Positions 1-7,852 of a stretch of DNA of 38,529 nucleotides are shown here, piece after piece (within the stretch, counting starts at the first letter, position 1; the number at the start of each line of letters is the position of its first letter). Source of the DNA: Janthinobacterium sp. TND4EL3 (lineage in GTDB: Bacteria; Pseudomonadota; Gammaproteobacteria; Burkholderiales; Burkholderiaceae_D); contig NZ_FTMV01000029.1 in assembly GCF_900156175.1 (NCBI RefSeq), positions 1-38,529 on the forward strand. The letters are read 5' to 3'. The notes beneath the pieces are model-generated. The model saw nothing but the letters and a program-made list of their open reading frames with translations. It had not been told where the DNA came from and did no database searches. A program made the translations under genes and the position numbers.

Positions 1-527
1 TGGCTAGCGTTTAAGAATTAGGTGCTATGCCTTCACCACCGTTGGCTAGGCTGCCACGCTCCGGTATGGGGGCTGGCAACGGCAGCTTTGGGGCGTAAGC
101 GGTCGTTCACGGTTGCCAGAGACAGGATGGTAACCGTGTTCTCAACGGGGTTGCCCGTTTGGCTACAGTCTTGCAGATCGTTATGCTCCGGCCGATTGTC
201 GAGGCTCAACTTCCTGTACATCTAGCTTCGCTCAAAGGAGGGTGCCTGGTTGTCGATGACCTCGCCGTGTAAGTGGTGTCTGGCTCGTGCTGAGAGATGA
301 AATACCTTGGGAGTATTTACTTGCCGCTTGAGCTCGGACCTGCATCCTGCATGATCTTTTAGCATCGACTACACGCATGGATTGCAGCCAAGTGCTGGCA
401 GGGGCGTTACACCGCTGAATTCCTCGTCATTCTGTCGATGAATGGTCGCAGTGAAAGGCCTGTTTTCATTTGGACGTACGTTGATCTGCAGAGCCATAAT
501 GCTCACATAGCCACGTGAGTGTTCCTT
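1..527. other. Non-coding or unassigned leader upstream of the relaxase-like gene
   Basis: I see no convincing gene in this stretch. Two short open frames exist (about 67 and 83 codons), but neither has a recognisable product or a good ribosome binding site. The main visible structure is a near-perfect inverted repeat at 108-138, listed separately. Since it lies directly upstream of the mobilisation genes it could hold a promoter or part of a transfer origin, but nothing in the sequence proves this. Confidence 0.4.
108..138. repeat. Inverted repeat, 10-bp arms, 11-nt loop
   Basis: The arms are CACGGTTGCC (108-117) and GGTAACCGTG (129-138); they pair at nine of ten positions. No T-run follows, so it is not a simple intrinsic terminator. 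Location upstream of relaxase and coupling-protein genes makes an operator or an oriT-associated repeat possible; this is inference. Confidence 0.5.
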
Positions 528-2345
528 ATGGCCACAGTGAATCTCTTCAAATACCTGGGTTGGCATGGCCACCATCGTCAATGTGATCGCGGCCGTCAAG
601 CCACGCCCACCTGTCCTCAACGTTTACATCCCATTAACGGCCATGCGCGTGACGGCGGGATACGTCCCCGGAGTGTCGATGCGATCTCGGACGACAATCG
701 GGATATCCTGGGGCGCATCAAACTGGCCTATGGCGGCGATGCGAAGGCCTTTGCCAAGGAAATGCTTCCGCTCATCAGGAAGTACATCTCTTACGTGAAT
801 GTCTTGCCAGCGACGCAGGACAGTTTTTTTGCTCGCCCTGGAGGTTTAGTCCGCCTGGGCATGGAGACCGCATTCTTCGCACTGCAAGCGACAGACTCGC
901 AGATTTTCGCTGGCAGGGCGACGATATCAACCCGTCGACAGTTGGAGCCACGCTGGCGCTTTGCTACGTTCGCCGCGGGTTTATGCGCGTACCTCTACCG
1001 CGTATTGGACACGGTCGTTGTGAGTGATGCGCATGGAACCGTGTGGCAGCCATACCTGGCACCCCTTGGGGAGTGGATTGACAAACACGAGGTTGACCGT
1101 CTGTTCGTCCGATGGGGTGAGGCCAGACAGGAGTGCCGCTCCCTGTCATTGTTCGCGCTACCGATGATCCTGCCGCCAGATACCCTGGCCTACCTGAGTC
1201 ACGACGACTCGATGATCGTCGCCCACATGCTTGCGGCGATCAGTGGTGAAGTGAAATATCAAGATCACAACGTCATTGACCATCTCGTCAATCGTGCATC
1301 GACTTTGGTGATCTACCGAGACTTGCGCGAAGCCGACACGCAAGCAGGCAAGGCCCGCGCGAGGGCTTACCTTGCCAGGTTTCTGCTCAAAGCAATGCGC
1401 GAGCTCGTGCAGTCACATCAGGGATGGGGGCCCAATGCGGAACGGTCCCGCATGTGGCTCGGGCGGGACGGCCTGTTTCTGGTGTGGCCGAACGGAATAA
1501 GCGACATACTCACCTTGCTGGAAGACGAGGGATTGTATGGCTTACCTGCCTCCCCGGTAGAGGCCATGGAAATTCTGAGCGATGCCGGGATCATCCTGCC
1601 AATGAATTCGGACGAGTCTGTTTGGTTAATCCGGCCGCCAGGCGCCCCTGAACCCTTGGAGGCGTTGAAGCTGGTGACGCCAGGCGTTGTCCTTGCTGTG
1701 TTGCACCCGCCACCAGTGGCGCTGGACATGGACATTGCTGTCCACCGCGCTCATGACGAGGTGCCAGCTACGGAGCATGATGCTACACCACGGCAGGCGA
1801 AGGCGGCATCCTCCCAGGTTCAGGGCGAATGCATTGCCCCAGAGACGCCGCCGGAGGTGAGCGATCGTCAGTGGTCGTTGCCATCCATCCCACCGGTTCC
1901 CCCAACTGTGGCGGACACTGGTATCGAACCACCTGCGGGTGCTCGTCAAGGAAGGGCGAAGAAGGTTACAAATACCGAGCCAATGCAGCCAGCAAAGGGA
2001 CGCTACTCGTTACGCGCACCGATTCGCCTCAATCCTGGCATTGCCAAGGTACTGCAGGCGATCGTGCAGTCTCTCAATGATACGAGCTTGCCACCTGCGT
2101 GTTATCCCATGGCGTCCGGCCTGTTCGTCCCCTTGGATGCCTTCGTCGCGCGACAGGCGGATGCGAAGATGGCGCAACGCGCACTTGCCGATGCCAACAT
2201 GCTGGTGGCAGGTCCAGCAGGGACCGAGCCTGTTGAATACCACGCCCTGCATGGCAAGCAACTGGCCGGCATGGTTATCGCCAGCCGGTTTGTCGAAGGT
2301 ATGGATGCGGCAGGCGCGACCACCGTCGATTTGAACGCAGGTTGA
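528..2345 (+). CDS. traI: MobH/TraI_2-type relaxase-like protein lacking the metal-binding residues
   Basis: About 605 aa, the usual size for MobH (TraI_2) relaxases of SXT/ICEclc-like elements, which nick the transfer origin. The TraI_2 framework is readable: the PGGL block near residue 107, an ETAFFALQ helix, LEPRWRFA near 140, and WQPYLAPLGEW near 174. A C-terminal block (LLEDEGLYGLP to PPGAPEPLEAL) and a winged-helix-like end match the family. Where active members carry HHH before PGGL, H in the following helix and HD after AGL, this protein shows SFF, L and AY. The predicted metal centre is therefore absent. ATG 528 was chosen over GTG 519; both lack a strong ribosome binding site, and the first 40 residues look low in similarity, so the true start is uncertain. 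The stop lies 2 nt before the coupling-protein ATG. It may be a structural or pseudo-relaxase. Confidence 0.75.
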   Translation: MATVNLFKYLGWHGHHRQCDRGRQATPTCPQRLHPINGHARDGGIRPRSVDAISDDNRDILGRIKLAYGGDAKAFAKEMLPLIRKYISYVNVLPATQDSFFARPGGLVRLGMETAFFALQATDSQIFAGRATISTRRQLEPRWRFATFAAGLCAYLYRVLDTVVVSDAHGTVWQPYLAPLGEWIDKHEVDRLFVRWGEARQECRSLSLFALPMILPPDTLAYLSHDDSMIVAHMLAAISGEVKYQDHNVIDHLVNRASTLVIYRDLREADTQAGKARARAYLARFLLKAMRELVQSHQGWGPNAERSRMWLGRDGLFLVWPNGISDILTLLEDEGLYGLPASPVEAMEILSDAGIILPMNSDESVWLIRPPGAPEPLEALKLVTPGVVLAVLHPPPVALDMDIAVHRAHDEVPATEHDATPRQAKAASSQVQGECIAPETPPEVSDRQWSLPSIPPVPPTVADTGIEPPAGARQGRAKKVTNTEPMQPAKGRYSLRAPIRLNPGIAKVLQAIVQSLNDTSLPPACYPMASGLFVPLDAFVARQADAKMAQRALADANMLVAGPAGTEPVEYHALHGKQLAGMVIASRFVEGMDAAGATTVDLNAG

Positions 2346-2347
2346 CC

Positions 2348-4261
2348 ATGTTGCTGCGCCGGTATGAAATGCCGTGGCGTGGTCCCATTGAGGCGGCTGC
2401 CGCCCTGGCATGGATGCTCGCCGCCGCCATTTTTTACTTTCTGATACCTGATCATTTGCCACCACGTGCGGGTTTTACTGTCATCTTTAGTTCAATACTC
2501 GTCGCATTGATCCGCTGCCGGCAAGCCTTGCGCGTCATACGTACTCGTGCCGCGTTGTCTGGCCGCGCGATGGAAATGGTGTCAATTTCGCGGCTGGCGG
2601 CCTGGACAGGCGATCCAGAACAGGTCGCGTTCGGCCTGGGCTTTATCTGGCTGCCGCTACACTCTCAGCGCCTCTACGAGCTGATCAAGATCGATTACCG
2701 CGCCATGACCATTTCTCCCTGGCTCATACGGGCTTTGGGATATCAGCCCAATCCACAATCCGACGCAGAGATTGGCCTACCCTGGATTCATGGTGTCGAG
2801 TCGGAAGAGCGCTTGTTGATGCGGCCCTTGCAGAATTTTGAAGGGGGAACCTTGGTGGTCGGAACCACTCAGTCCGGCAAAGGGGTATGCCTTGGCTGGT
2901 TGATTTTCCAAGCGATTCGACGTGGTGATGTCGTCATGATTATTGATCCGAAAAATTCACGCCGTCTCAAGCGACTGGTCATGAAGGCCTGTCAACTGTA
3001 TCGCGAGCCAGACAGCTTTCTTTGGTTTCATCCAGCTTTTCCGGAAACGGGTGTTCGTCTCGACTTTACGTTCAATTGGCAAAAACCTACCGAAGTCGCT
3101 TCCCGTATTCAGTCGATCATGCCGCCGGACACAGCCGGAACGTTCAGCGCATTTGGTTGGGACGCGGTGAATGTGGTCGTGCAAGGGATGGTGCAACTGG
3201 AGAGGCGCCCGAATTTGGCAAAGCTGAAGCAATATATTGAAGGAGGCGTCGAACCCATCCTGGAACAAGCGCTCGAGCGTTTTTATGAAGAGCTCCTTGG
3301 CATGCAGTGGCGTAGCACACCTGAGATGGTGCGCTTGCTGGATAAAGCACGGCGAGGGCAGATCAAATCGCCGACGCCGGCCGCGAGTCATGAACTGTTG
3401 GCGTATGTGACGTACTACGATCACCACGTACATGAGGCTCGGCGTGATCCGGTGGTCAGTTCGCAAGTCCGGGTATTTCAGCATAACCGCGAACATTATC
3501 AAAAAATAACCGCCAATCTCTTACCGATCTTGTCCATGCTGACATCCGGCGATCTTGGGAAAAGCTTGTCTCCGGACCCGTTTGATGCAGATGATCAGCG
3601 TCCGATCATGAATCTGGAAAAGATCGAGCGCGCCGGACACGTACTGCTTCTGTGTCTGGACTCGTTGCCAGATCCTTCCGTTGCAACGGCCATCGGCGCC
3701 ATGGCGCTGGCCGACTTGGCGGCCCGTTCAGGAATTCGCTACAACCTGGGAGGAGAGCGGCGCATTTCGCTGTTTGTGGATGAGCTATCGAACGTGATCA
3801 ATCAACCCTTGATCGAGATACTGAACAAGGGGGCAGAAGGAGGGCTGTACACCACGGCCGCGATGCAGACGATTGCCGACCTGGCAAAACGCCTTGGCAG
3901 CCAGGAGGCGGCACGCATGGCATTGGGGAACTTAAATAACCTCATCGCTTTTCGAACCAAGGATCAGCCCACGCAGGAGTTCATCAATGAAACACTGGGG
4001 CAGACCACTATCCATAACATGAAAGTGGGGCATAACACGGCCAGAGATGGCCATTTCACGGATTATACGGCGGTCGATTCAACGCAGTTGAGCGAGGAAG
4101 TCAACGAGTTGGTGCCGCCATCGATCCTGGGTAAGCTGCCCAATTTGCAGTTTTTCGCCTCAGTTTCCGGCGGCCACGTCTACAAGGGACGGTTTACGCT
4201 GATCGACCCTGGCGTGGACGATGCTAGCCTTGAAGAGAAGGAAAAGGGGGAGACATGCTGA
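2348..4261 (+). CDS. traD: Type IV coupling protein TraD (conjugative DNA-translocating ATPase)
   Basis: About 637 aa. TraD-family hexameric ATPases dock the relaxase-DNA complex at the inner-membrane end of the type IV secretion channel and pump DNA. Two hydrophobic stretches near residues 15-35 and 40-57 would anchor it. Walker A is GTTQSGKG at about 172-179, followed by VVMIIDPKNSRR; Walker B is LFVDE with its Asp near residue 478. The later motif AAMQTIADL with a Q/R-rich surrounding fits the VirD4/TraD RecA fold. An in-frame TTG at 2342 would overlap traI, but ATG 2348 is preferred as it gives the usual MLLRRYEMPWRGP-type start. It overlaps the next gene by 7 nt, so the three genes are probably one transcription unit. 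Confidence 0.93.
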   Translation: MLLRRYEMPWRGPIEAAAALAWMLAAAIFYFLIPDHLPPRAGFTVIFSSILVALIRCRQALRVIRTRAALSGRAMEMVSISRLAAWTGDPEQVAFGLGFIWLPLHSQRLYELIKIDYRAMTISPWLIRALGYQPNPQSDAEIGLPWIHGVESEERLLMRPLQNFEGGTLVVGTTQSGKGVCLGWLIFQAIRRGDVVMIIDPKNSRRLKRLVMKACQLYREPDSFLWFHPAFPETGVRLDFTFNWQKPTEVASRIQSIMPPDTAGTFSAFGWDAVNVVVQGMVQLERRPNLAKLKQYIEGGVEPILEQALERFYEELLGMQWRSTPEMVRLLDKARRGQIKSPTPAASHELLAYVTYYDHHVHEARRDPVVSSQVRVFQHNREHYQKITANLLPILSMLTSGDLGKSLSPDPFDADDQRPIMNLEKIERAGHVLLLCLDSLPDPSVATAIGAMALADLAARSGIRYNLGGERRISLFVDELSNVINQPLIEILNKGAEGGLYTTAAMQTIADLAKRLGSQEAARMALGNLNNLIAFRTKDQPTQEFINETLGQTTIHNMKVGHNTARDGHFTDYTAVDSTQLSEEVNELVPPSILGKLPNLQFFASVSGGHVYKGRFTLIDPGVDDASLEEKEKGETC

Positions 4262-4869
4262 TTCGGTTGACGGCCATTGTTTCGCTGAGCGTGCTCCTGA
4301 TTCTGGTGCTGTACCTGCCGTCAGCCTTTCCCCCGCAGCGATTTGTCGCGCAGATTCGCGCAGAACATATTGCCAGTGCGGATTGCTGGGGGAGTCCGTA
4401 CGCACGCCGCGTGTTGAGCCGATTGTTTGAGTATCAAGCTGCATTGGCCATCGAACCGGCATCGGTTCCCGCCCACGAGGTGAAGGGAGATCCTGTCGCA
4501 CAACCCATCGCCAATAGCCTGGGGCGGGTACGTCTGCAGCTTTTTCAGAGCAGTTATTTCCGCTCGCTCGATACGTTGATCATGCTGGCGCTGTATCGAC
4601 TGGCCGGCCTCGTACAGTGGTGGTCAACGTTCGTGGTGCTGATGACAGCCTGTATCGTGGACGCTTTGGTGCGCCGGCGAATTAAACGCCTGGAATTCGC
4701 CAGGCAGCACCCGGAGTGGTTCGCGGCTGCGATGGGGATAGCGATTTTTCTAGTTTGTCTGCTGGCTGTCGCGTGTGTGCTTCCTGTTCAATTGTCCCCG
4801 TTTCTGCTACCTGCCATGTTGTTCGTGGTTGCGTGGCTGGCCGGGCAAATGGCAGTGCACTATGCGTGA
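4255..4869 (+). CDS. DUF4400-type integrating conjugative element membrane protein
   Basis: 204 aa. It has an N-terminal hydrophobic segment (residues 7-24) and three further segments between about residues 105 and 200, with a basic cytoplasmic loop (RRRIKRLEFARQHPEWF). Family proteins of this size sit directly after traD in SXT/R391-like and ICEclc-like elements and are annotated as DUF4400 or element membrane proteins; their mechanism is not established. The start overlaps the end of traD by 7 nt, indicating translational coupling. Assignment rests on position, length and topology more than on a unique motif. Confidence 0.7.
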   Translation: MLIRLTAIVSLSVLLILVLYLPSAFPPQRFVAQIRAEHIASADCWGSPYARRVLSRLFEYQAALAIEPASVPAHEVKGDPVAQPIANSLGRVRLQLFQSSYFRSLDTLIMLALYRLAGLVQWWSTFVVLMTACIVDALVRRRIKRLEFARQHPEWFAAAMGIAIFLVCLLAVACVLPVQLSPFLLPAMLFVVAWLAGQMAVHYA

Positions 4870-4933
4870 GCGTCCCATTCGCAGCCTTGCAGCCATCGCT
4901 ACCTATCGAAGGGAAACTGGGTTAATCCAAATA

Positions 4934-4960
4934 GTCCACAAAAAGCGCGACTTTTTGGAC
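4934..4960. repeat. Inverted repeat between the mobilisation block and the tra block
   Basis: The left arm GTCCACAAAAAG (4934-4945) and right arm CTTTTTGGAC (4951-4960) pair over ten positions with a one-base bulge and a 5-nt loop. No T-run follows on either strand, so an operator or a weak transcription barrier is as likely as a terminator. Confidence 0.5.
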
Positions 4961-5024
4961 AAACATTGATACTGCGATGCGCTAGCATGATGTCGTACGT
5001 AGCCACTTTTGATTTCGAGTCGCC

Positions 5025-5531
5025 ATGAATACTGAATATCGTCCGATACCGTCCTCATCTTCTGCTCACAAGGCCGCTACGCATCGTTCTGCGGCCTCAT
5101 CGACCGGGTGTGAGGAAACGGTCGGTACACTGGTATGGCTGGAGGAATTTCACCAGCTCGACCAGCTGTTCAACCATCATCACAATTGTTCGCCCAAATT
5201 GCGGCATCCCGATCTGATTAGTGCTTGTATTGCAAGAGTGTTTGCGCAGCCGGAACCGGCGAAGCATATTTTTTCGTTTTTGCACACCCGGATGGTGTTG
5301 CGCGACCAATGCATGCCGCGTCGACAGGAGGAAATCTGGCGCGCTCAGTATGTATTGTTGCTGGCGCTGCAGAAGTCAGAAATGAACCGGCATCCCCATC
5401 CTCGATTCGATCTGGGACAGTTTACGACCGCGTGCATCGCCCTGGCGCTGCTGGAAGACGGGGCGCAAAGCAAAATATTTGAACAGGCACGGCGCAATAT
5501 CGCCGAGCGAGCAATATCACATCTGCCATAA
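5025..5531 (+). CDS. Hypothetical protein, tra-region leader gene
   Basis: 168 aa, not recognised. No signal peptide and no membrane segment are visible. The first 35 residues are Ser/Ala/Thr-rich and probably disordered; the rest looks like a soluble helical domain, with a His-rich patch (NHHHN) near residue 50 and a C-terminal helical segment ending QARRNIAERAISHLP. It opens the second block after a 155-nt gap containing an inverted repeat, so it may lead its own transcript. ATG 5025 has no strong ribosome binding site (the preceding bases are GAGTCGCC). Function cannot be assigned; a cytoplasmic accessory or regulatory role is only a guess from its position. Confidence 0.6.
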   Translation: MNTEYRPIPSSSSAHKAATHRSAASSTGCEETVGTLVWLEEFHQLDQLFNHHHNCSPKLRHPDLISACIARVFAQPEPAKHIFSFLHTRMVLRDQCMPRRQEEIWRAQYVLLLALQKSEMNRHPHPRFDLGQFTTACIALALLEDGAQSKIFEQARRNIAERAISHLP

Positions 5532-5684
5532 AGGACAGATGGTAAGGCATACCGCAAACGGATATGCGACCCGAAGTGACCTTGCCAGGCTGATGCCAGG
5601 CTTACCCGATCTACACCCTTATTGGTCCGGCGTCTGCGCTCGCCGGGTGGATCAACGCTTTCGGGGGCATGCCTGCTCTTTGCC

Positions 5685-6245
5685 ATGGAACGGTCTCTTT
5701 CGTGCTTCATCGCGATCCTCGTTGTTTGTCCGGGTTCCGCCTGGGCTTGCTGGGATCAAGCCGCCATTCGCCACAATGTCCCGGCACCGCTGCTCTATGC
5801 GATTGCTCAAGCGGAATCGTCACTGGATCCGAACGCAGTCAATCGCCGCCATCTGCGCCAAACCGGTACCGTGGATATCGGCTATATGGGTGTCAATTCC
5901 AATCCACGGGTCCTGCGCAATTTGGGGGTGACCGAGCAAGACCTGCATGAGCCCTGCAAAAACATTCATGCTGGCTCCCGCATTCTCGTGGAAAAGCTGC
6001 ACAGGTACGGCAATACCTGGGAGGCGATCGGTGCGTACAACGCCTCGTGTACCAAACTGGATGCTGCCCAATGCCAGGCAACGCGCACCCGCTACGCCTG
6101 GCGCGTATACGGCTTTCTCACCAATACCAGGCCGCCGGCAATACGCCGCGCTACGCTGCGGGACAAGTACCGGACGCAGAAAAATACGCGAGCTGAATCG
6201 GCCGCCCCAACGCAGCCTGCTCTGGTGGCAGTGGGGCTGACATGA
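5685..6245 (+). CDS. Lytic transglycosylase (SLT / VirB1-like), conjugation-associated
   Basis: About 186 aa. Such enzymes cut peptidoglycan glycan strands in the periplasm so the secretion channel can be assembled; F plasmid Orf169 and VirB1 are examples. A signal peptide is clear (MERSLSCFIAILVVC followed by PGSAWA). The mature part begins CWDQAAIRHNVPAPLLYAIA and continues to AESSLDPNA, where Glu44 is the expected catalytic acid. GYMGVN and IGAYNAS are the conserved substrate-groove motifs of SLT domains. The open frame extends upstream to a TTG at 5622, but ATG 5685 yields the signal peptide. The last codon overlaps the following lipoprotein gene by 4 nt (ATGA), so the two are coupled. 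Confidence 0.9.
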   Translation: MERSLSCFIAILVVCPGSAWACWDQAAIRHNVPAPLLYAIAQAESSLDPNAVNRRHLRQTGTVDIGYMGVNSNPRVLRNLGVTEQDLHEPCKNIHAGSRILVEKLHRYGNTWEAIGAYNASCTKLDAAQCQATRTRYAWRVYGFLTNTRPPAIRRATLRDKYRTQKNTRAESAAPTQPALVAVGLT

Positions 6246-6940
6246 GACGCTCTATTGCTCTTGCCACACGAGCCGCCACAGGAGTGGCTGCAGCCTGCTT
6301 GCTGATGGCCTCCTGCGAAAATGTGCATACCCAGCCACAACCTGCAGGACTGCCTTCCCGCACAGCCACGCCTGGGTCCCACCTGCAGCACATCACCCAG
6401 CTTAACTACGGTAGACATGCACGCTACGGCCTGTGTATCGATCCAGCTTGCCCTACGCGTACGCCCAAGACGCTGGCAAGACGGGATGCGCACATTGAAG
6501 AGGTGCCGCACACCATGATCGCGGCAGCCAGCACCCAGCGGACGCCCGTGGGAACCGGTGCAGCGAACGAAAATGAATTGACCGATGTCACCGAACTTGC
6601 GGTGTACTTTGCGCCGGGCTCTTCCCGTCTCGATAGAACGGCCCAGGACGTTCTTCAGCAATTTCTCACGCTGGTGCAGCCAGCGTCCCATATTCGTATC
6701 GCTGGCAGAACAGATAACACCGGAACGCCGGCCCTGAACGATGCCATCGCACACCAGCGCGCGGCCAGGGTCGAGCGCTATCTGCGCCGCCATCTGCACG
6801 TACCTGCAGTCCAGCTTGAGGTGGGAAGCAGCGGTGCTTGCTGTTACGCCGCCGCCAACGCGACCGAAACGGGCCGCCAGAACAACCGGAGGGTAGAGCT
6901 CAGCCTCACCGCCGACGCACCCCGGCAGGTGCAGAGATGA
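6242..6940 (+). CDS. OmpA-family peptidoglycan-binding lipoprotein
   Basis: 232 aa. The N-terminus has a signal peptide ending LLMASC, a lipobox with Cys25 as the likely lipidated residue. The C-terminal half is an OmpA-like domain: VYFAPGSSRLD near residue 120, an IAGRTDNTG block near 155, ARVERYL, and NNRRVEL near 225 with the conserved NRRVE arginine. Such proteins tether the outer membrane to peptidoglycan. Coupling to the transglycosylase suggests a cell-wall pair that opens and then supports the envelope around the channel. The Met at position -3 of the lipobox is slightly unusual. Its exact role in this element is inference. Confidence 0.87.
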   Translation: MRRSIALATRAATGVAAACLLMASCENVHTQPQPAGLPSRTATPGSHLQHITQLNYGRHARYGLCIDPACPTRTPKTLARRDAHIEEVPHTMIAAASTQRTPVGTGAANENELTDVTELAVYFAPGSSRLDRTAQDVLQQFLTLVQPASHIRIAGRTDNTGTPALNDAIAHQRAARVERYLRRHLHVPAVQLEVGSSGACCYAAANATETGRQNNRRVELSLTADAPRQVQR

Positions 6941-6970
6941 GAACCCCAACTCACCTGATCAACCTGACTT

Positions 6971-6989
6971 CGGCACGGGTAACGTGCCG
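6971..6989. repeat. Perfect 7-bp hairpin upstream of the pilin gene
   Basis: CGGCACG (6971-6977) and CGTGCCG (6983-6989) form a perfect stem with loop GGTAA. No T-run follows. It sits in the 171-nt gap before the pilin gene, where a promoter or processing site for abundant pilin mRNA would be expected; that use is inference. Confidence 0.45.
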
Positions 6990-7111
6990 GCCGGGCAAAT
7001 TCGCGTGGCACTGCCGCGTCCGTGGTCCTCCCACGCCGCCATGCCGCATCACCTAGCCGCCCGCTCAGACAGTTTTAGACAATTTTCTTCACGATCACGA
7101 TTGGAATGCAT

Positions 7112-7492
7112 ATGAACACCCTGCAATACGTCACAGTTCTCCCTTTCAGACAACACGGCAAGCGGCCGCTAGGCCTGCGCGTCTCTACTGCGGCCAAGGT
7201 CCTGGCACTGCTGACTCTGATCACCCTGGGCCTGCTCGCCGGTATTCCCGCCACCGCCATCGACCTCGTCGCGTTTACCGGCATCACCGGCCCGCTGACG
7301 TCAGCACTGACGCAATTGGCCGCACTGGCCCCCGGCGTGAAAGCACTGGTCGGCTTCATCGGTTTCGTGGTGGCCCTGATCTCGCTGACCGCCCTGCGAA
7401 ATTTCAGTCCAGTGCTGTTCTACATCGGCATGGCGATTTTCGGCGCGGTTGGGCTGATCATCGGCGGCTCAATCATGGGCGCCACGATCTGA
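7112..7492 (+). CDS. traA: Conjugative F-type propilin (TraA-like)
   Basis: About 126 aa. It has a long basic leader, then a hydrophobic segment ending near AGIPATA, a plausible signal-peptidase site about 49 residues in. That leaves a mature protein of roughly 75 residues. The mature part has two hydrophobic helices (ALVGFIGFVVALISLTAL and VLFYIGMAIFGAVGLIIGG) separated by a short polar link, the topology of F TraA pilin (121-aa precursor, 70-aa mature). It lies directly before traL, as in F. ATG 7112 is preferred to ATG 7106 because the GGA at 7103 is then well spaced. The presence of a TrhF-like S26 protein downstream raises the possibility of a cyclised pilin. Confidence 0.82.
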   Translation: MNTLQYVTVLPFRQHGKRPLGLRVSTAAKVLALLTLITLGLLAGIPATAIDLVAFTGITGPLTSALTQLAALAPGVKALVGFIGFVVALISLTALRNFSPVLFYIGMAIFGAVGLIIGGSIMGATI

Positions 7493-7536
7493 ACCAGGCC
7501 AACCGATACGCTGCACATCGACGAAAGGAGGGCGCC

Positions 7537-7836
7537 ATGCACGCCGATACCTATATTCCCCGGCGGCTAGACGACCAATGGAAGATTGGCCTATGGGATT
7601 TTGATGTCGCCTTTCCCGTCCTCCTTTCCATCTTTGTCGGCTATCTGGCCAGCAGCAAACTCGGATTTTTCCTCGCGGTCTGCGCCGGCGTCGCCGTGTC
7701 GCGCTGGCTCAGCCGCAAAAAAGCGGACAAGCATCCGGCCTTTGTCCTGCACTGGGCATACTGGTACCTGCCTGTCAGCCCGTTGACGTCCATGCGCTCG
7801 ACCCCGCCTTCGCATATCCGCAAGATGGTCGGGTAG
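7537..7836 (+). CDS. traL: TraL, type IV pilus assembly/secretion membrane protein
   Basis: 99 aa, typical for F-type TraL (VirB3-like), an inner-membrane part of the pilus assembly system. The start YIPRRLDDQWKIGLWD is characteristic of the family, followed by a hydrophobic hairpin at about residues 28-60. The C-terminus ends in the usual HWAYWYLP and PPSHIRKMVG region. A strong AAGGAGG-type site precedes ATG 7537. It lies between the pilin and traE genes, in F order. Confidence 0.93.
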   Translation: MHADTYIPRRLDDQWKIGLWDFDVAFPVLLSIFVGYLASSKLGFFLAVCAGVAVSRWLSRKKADKHPAFVLHWAYWYLPVSPLTSMRSTPPSHIRKMVG

Positions 7837-7852
7837 GACCAAGGAGAGCACC

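Noticed and set aside
22..225. 67-codon open frame before the relaxase-like gene
   Set aside because: No ribosome binding site, no family signature, and composition unlike the other genes; also overlapped by an equally long frame on the other strand.
369..620. 83-codon minus-strand frame
   Set aside because: Overlaps the start of the relaxase-like gene and has no recognisable product.
4934..4960. Rho-independent terminator
   Set aside because: The hairpin exists, but neither strand has a T-run after it, so it was kept only as an inverted repeat.
5622..5684. Longer transglycosylase with an N-terminal extension from a TTG
   Set aside because: The extension is not family-like and would bury the signal peptide that begins at ATG 5685.
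6838..7056. 72-codon frame across the end of the OmpA-like gene
   Set aside because: Arg/Pro-rich translation typical of a frame shadow of GC-rich coding DNA.
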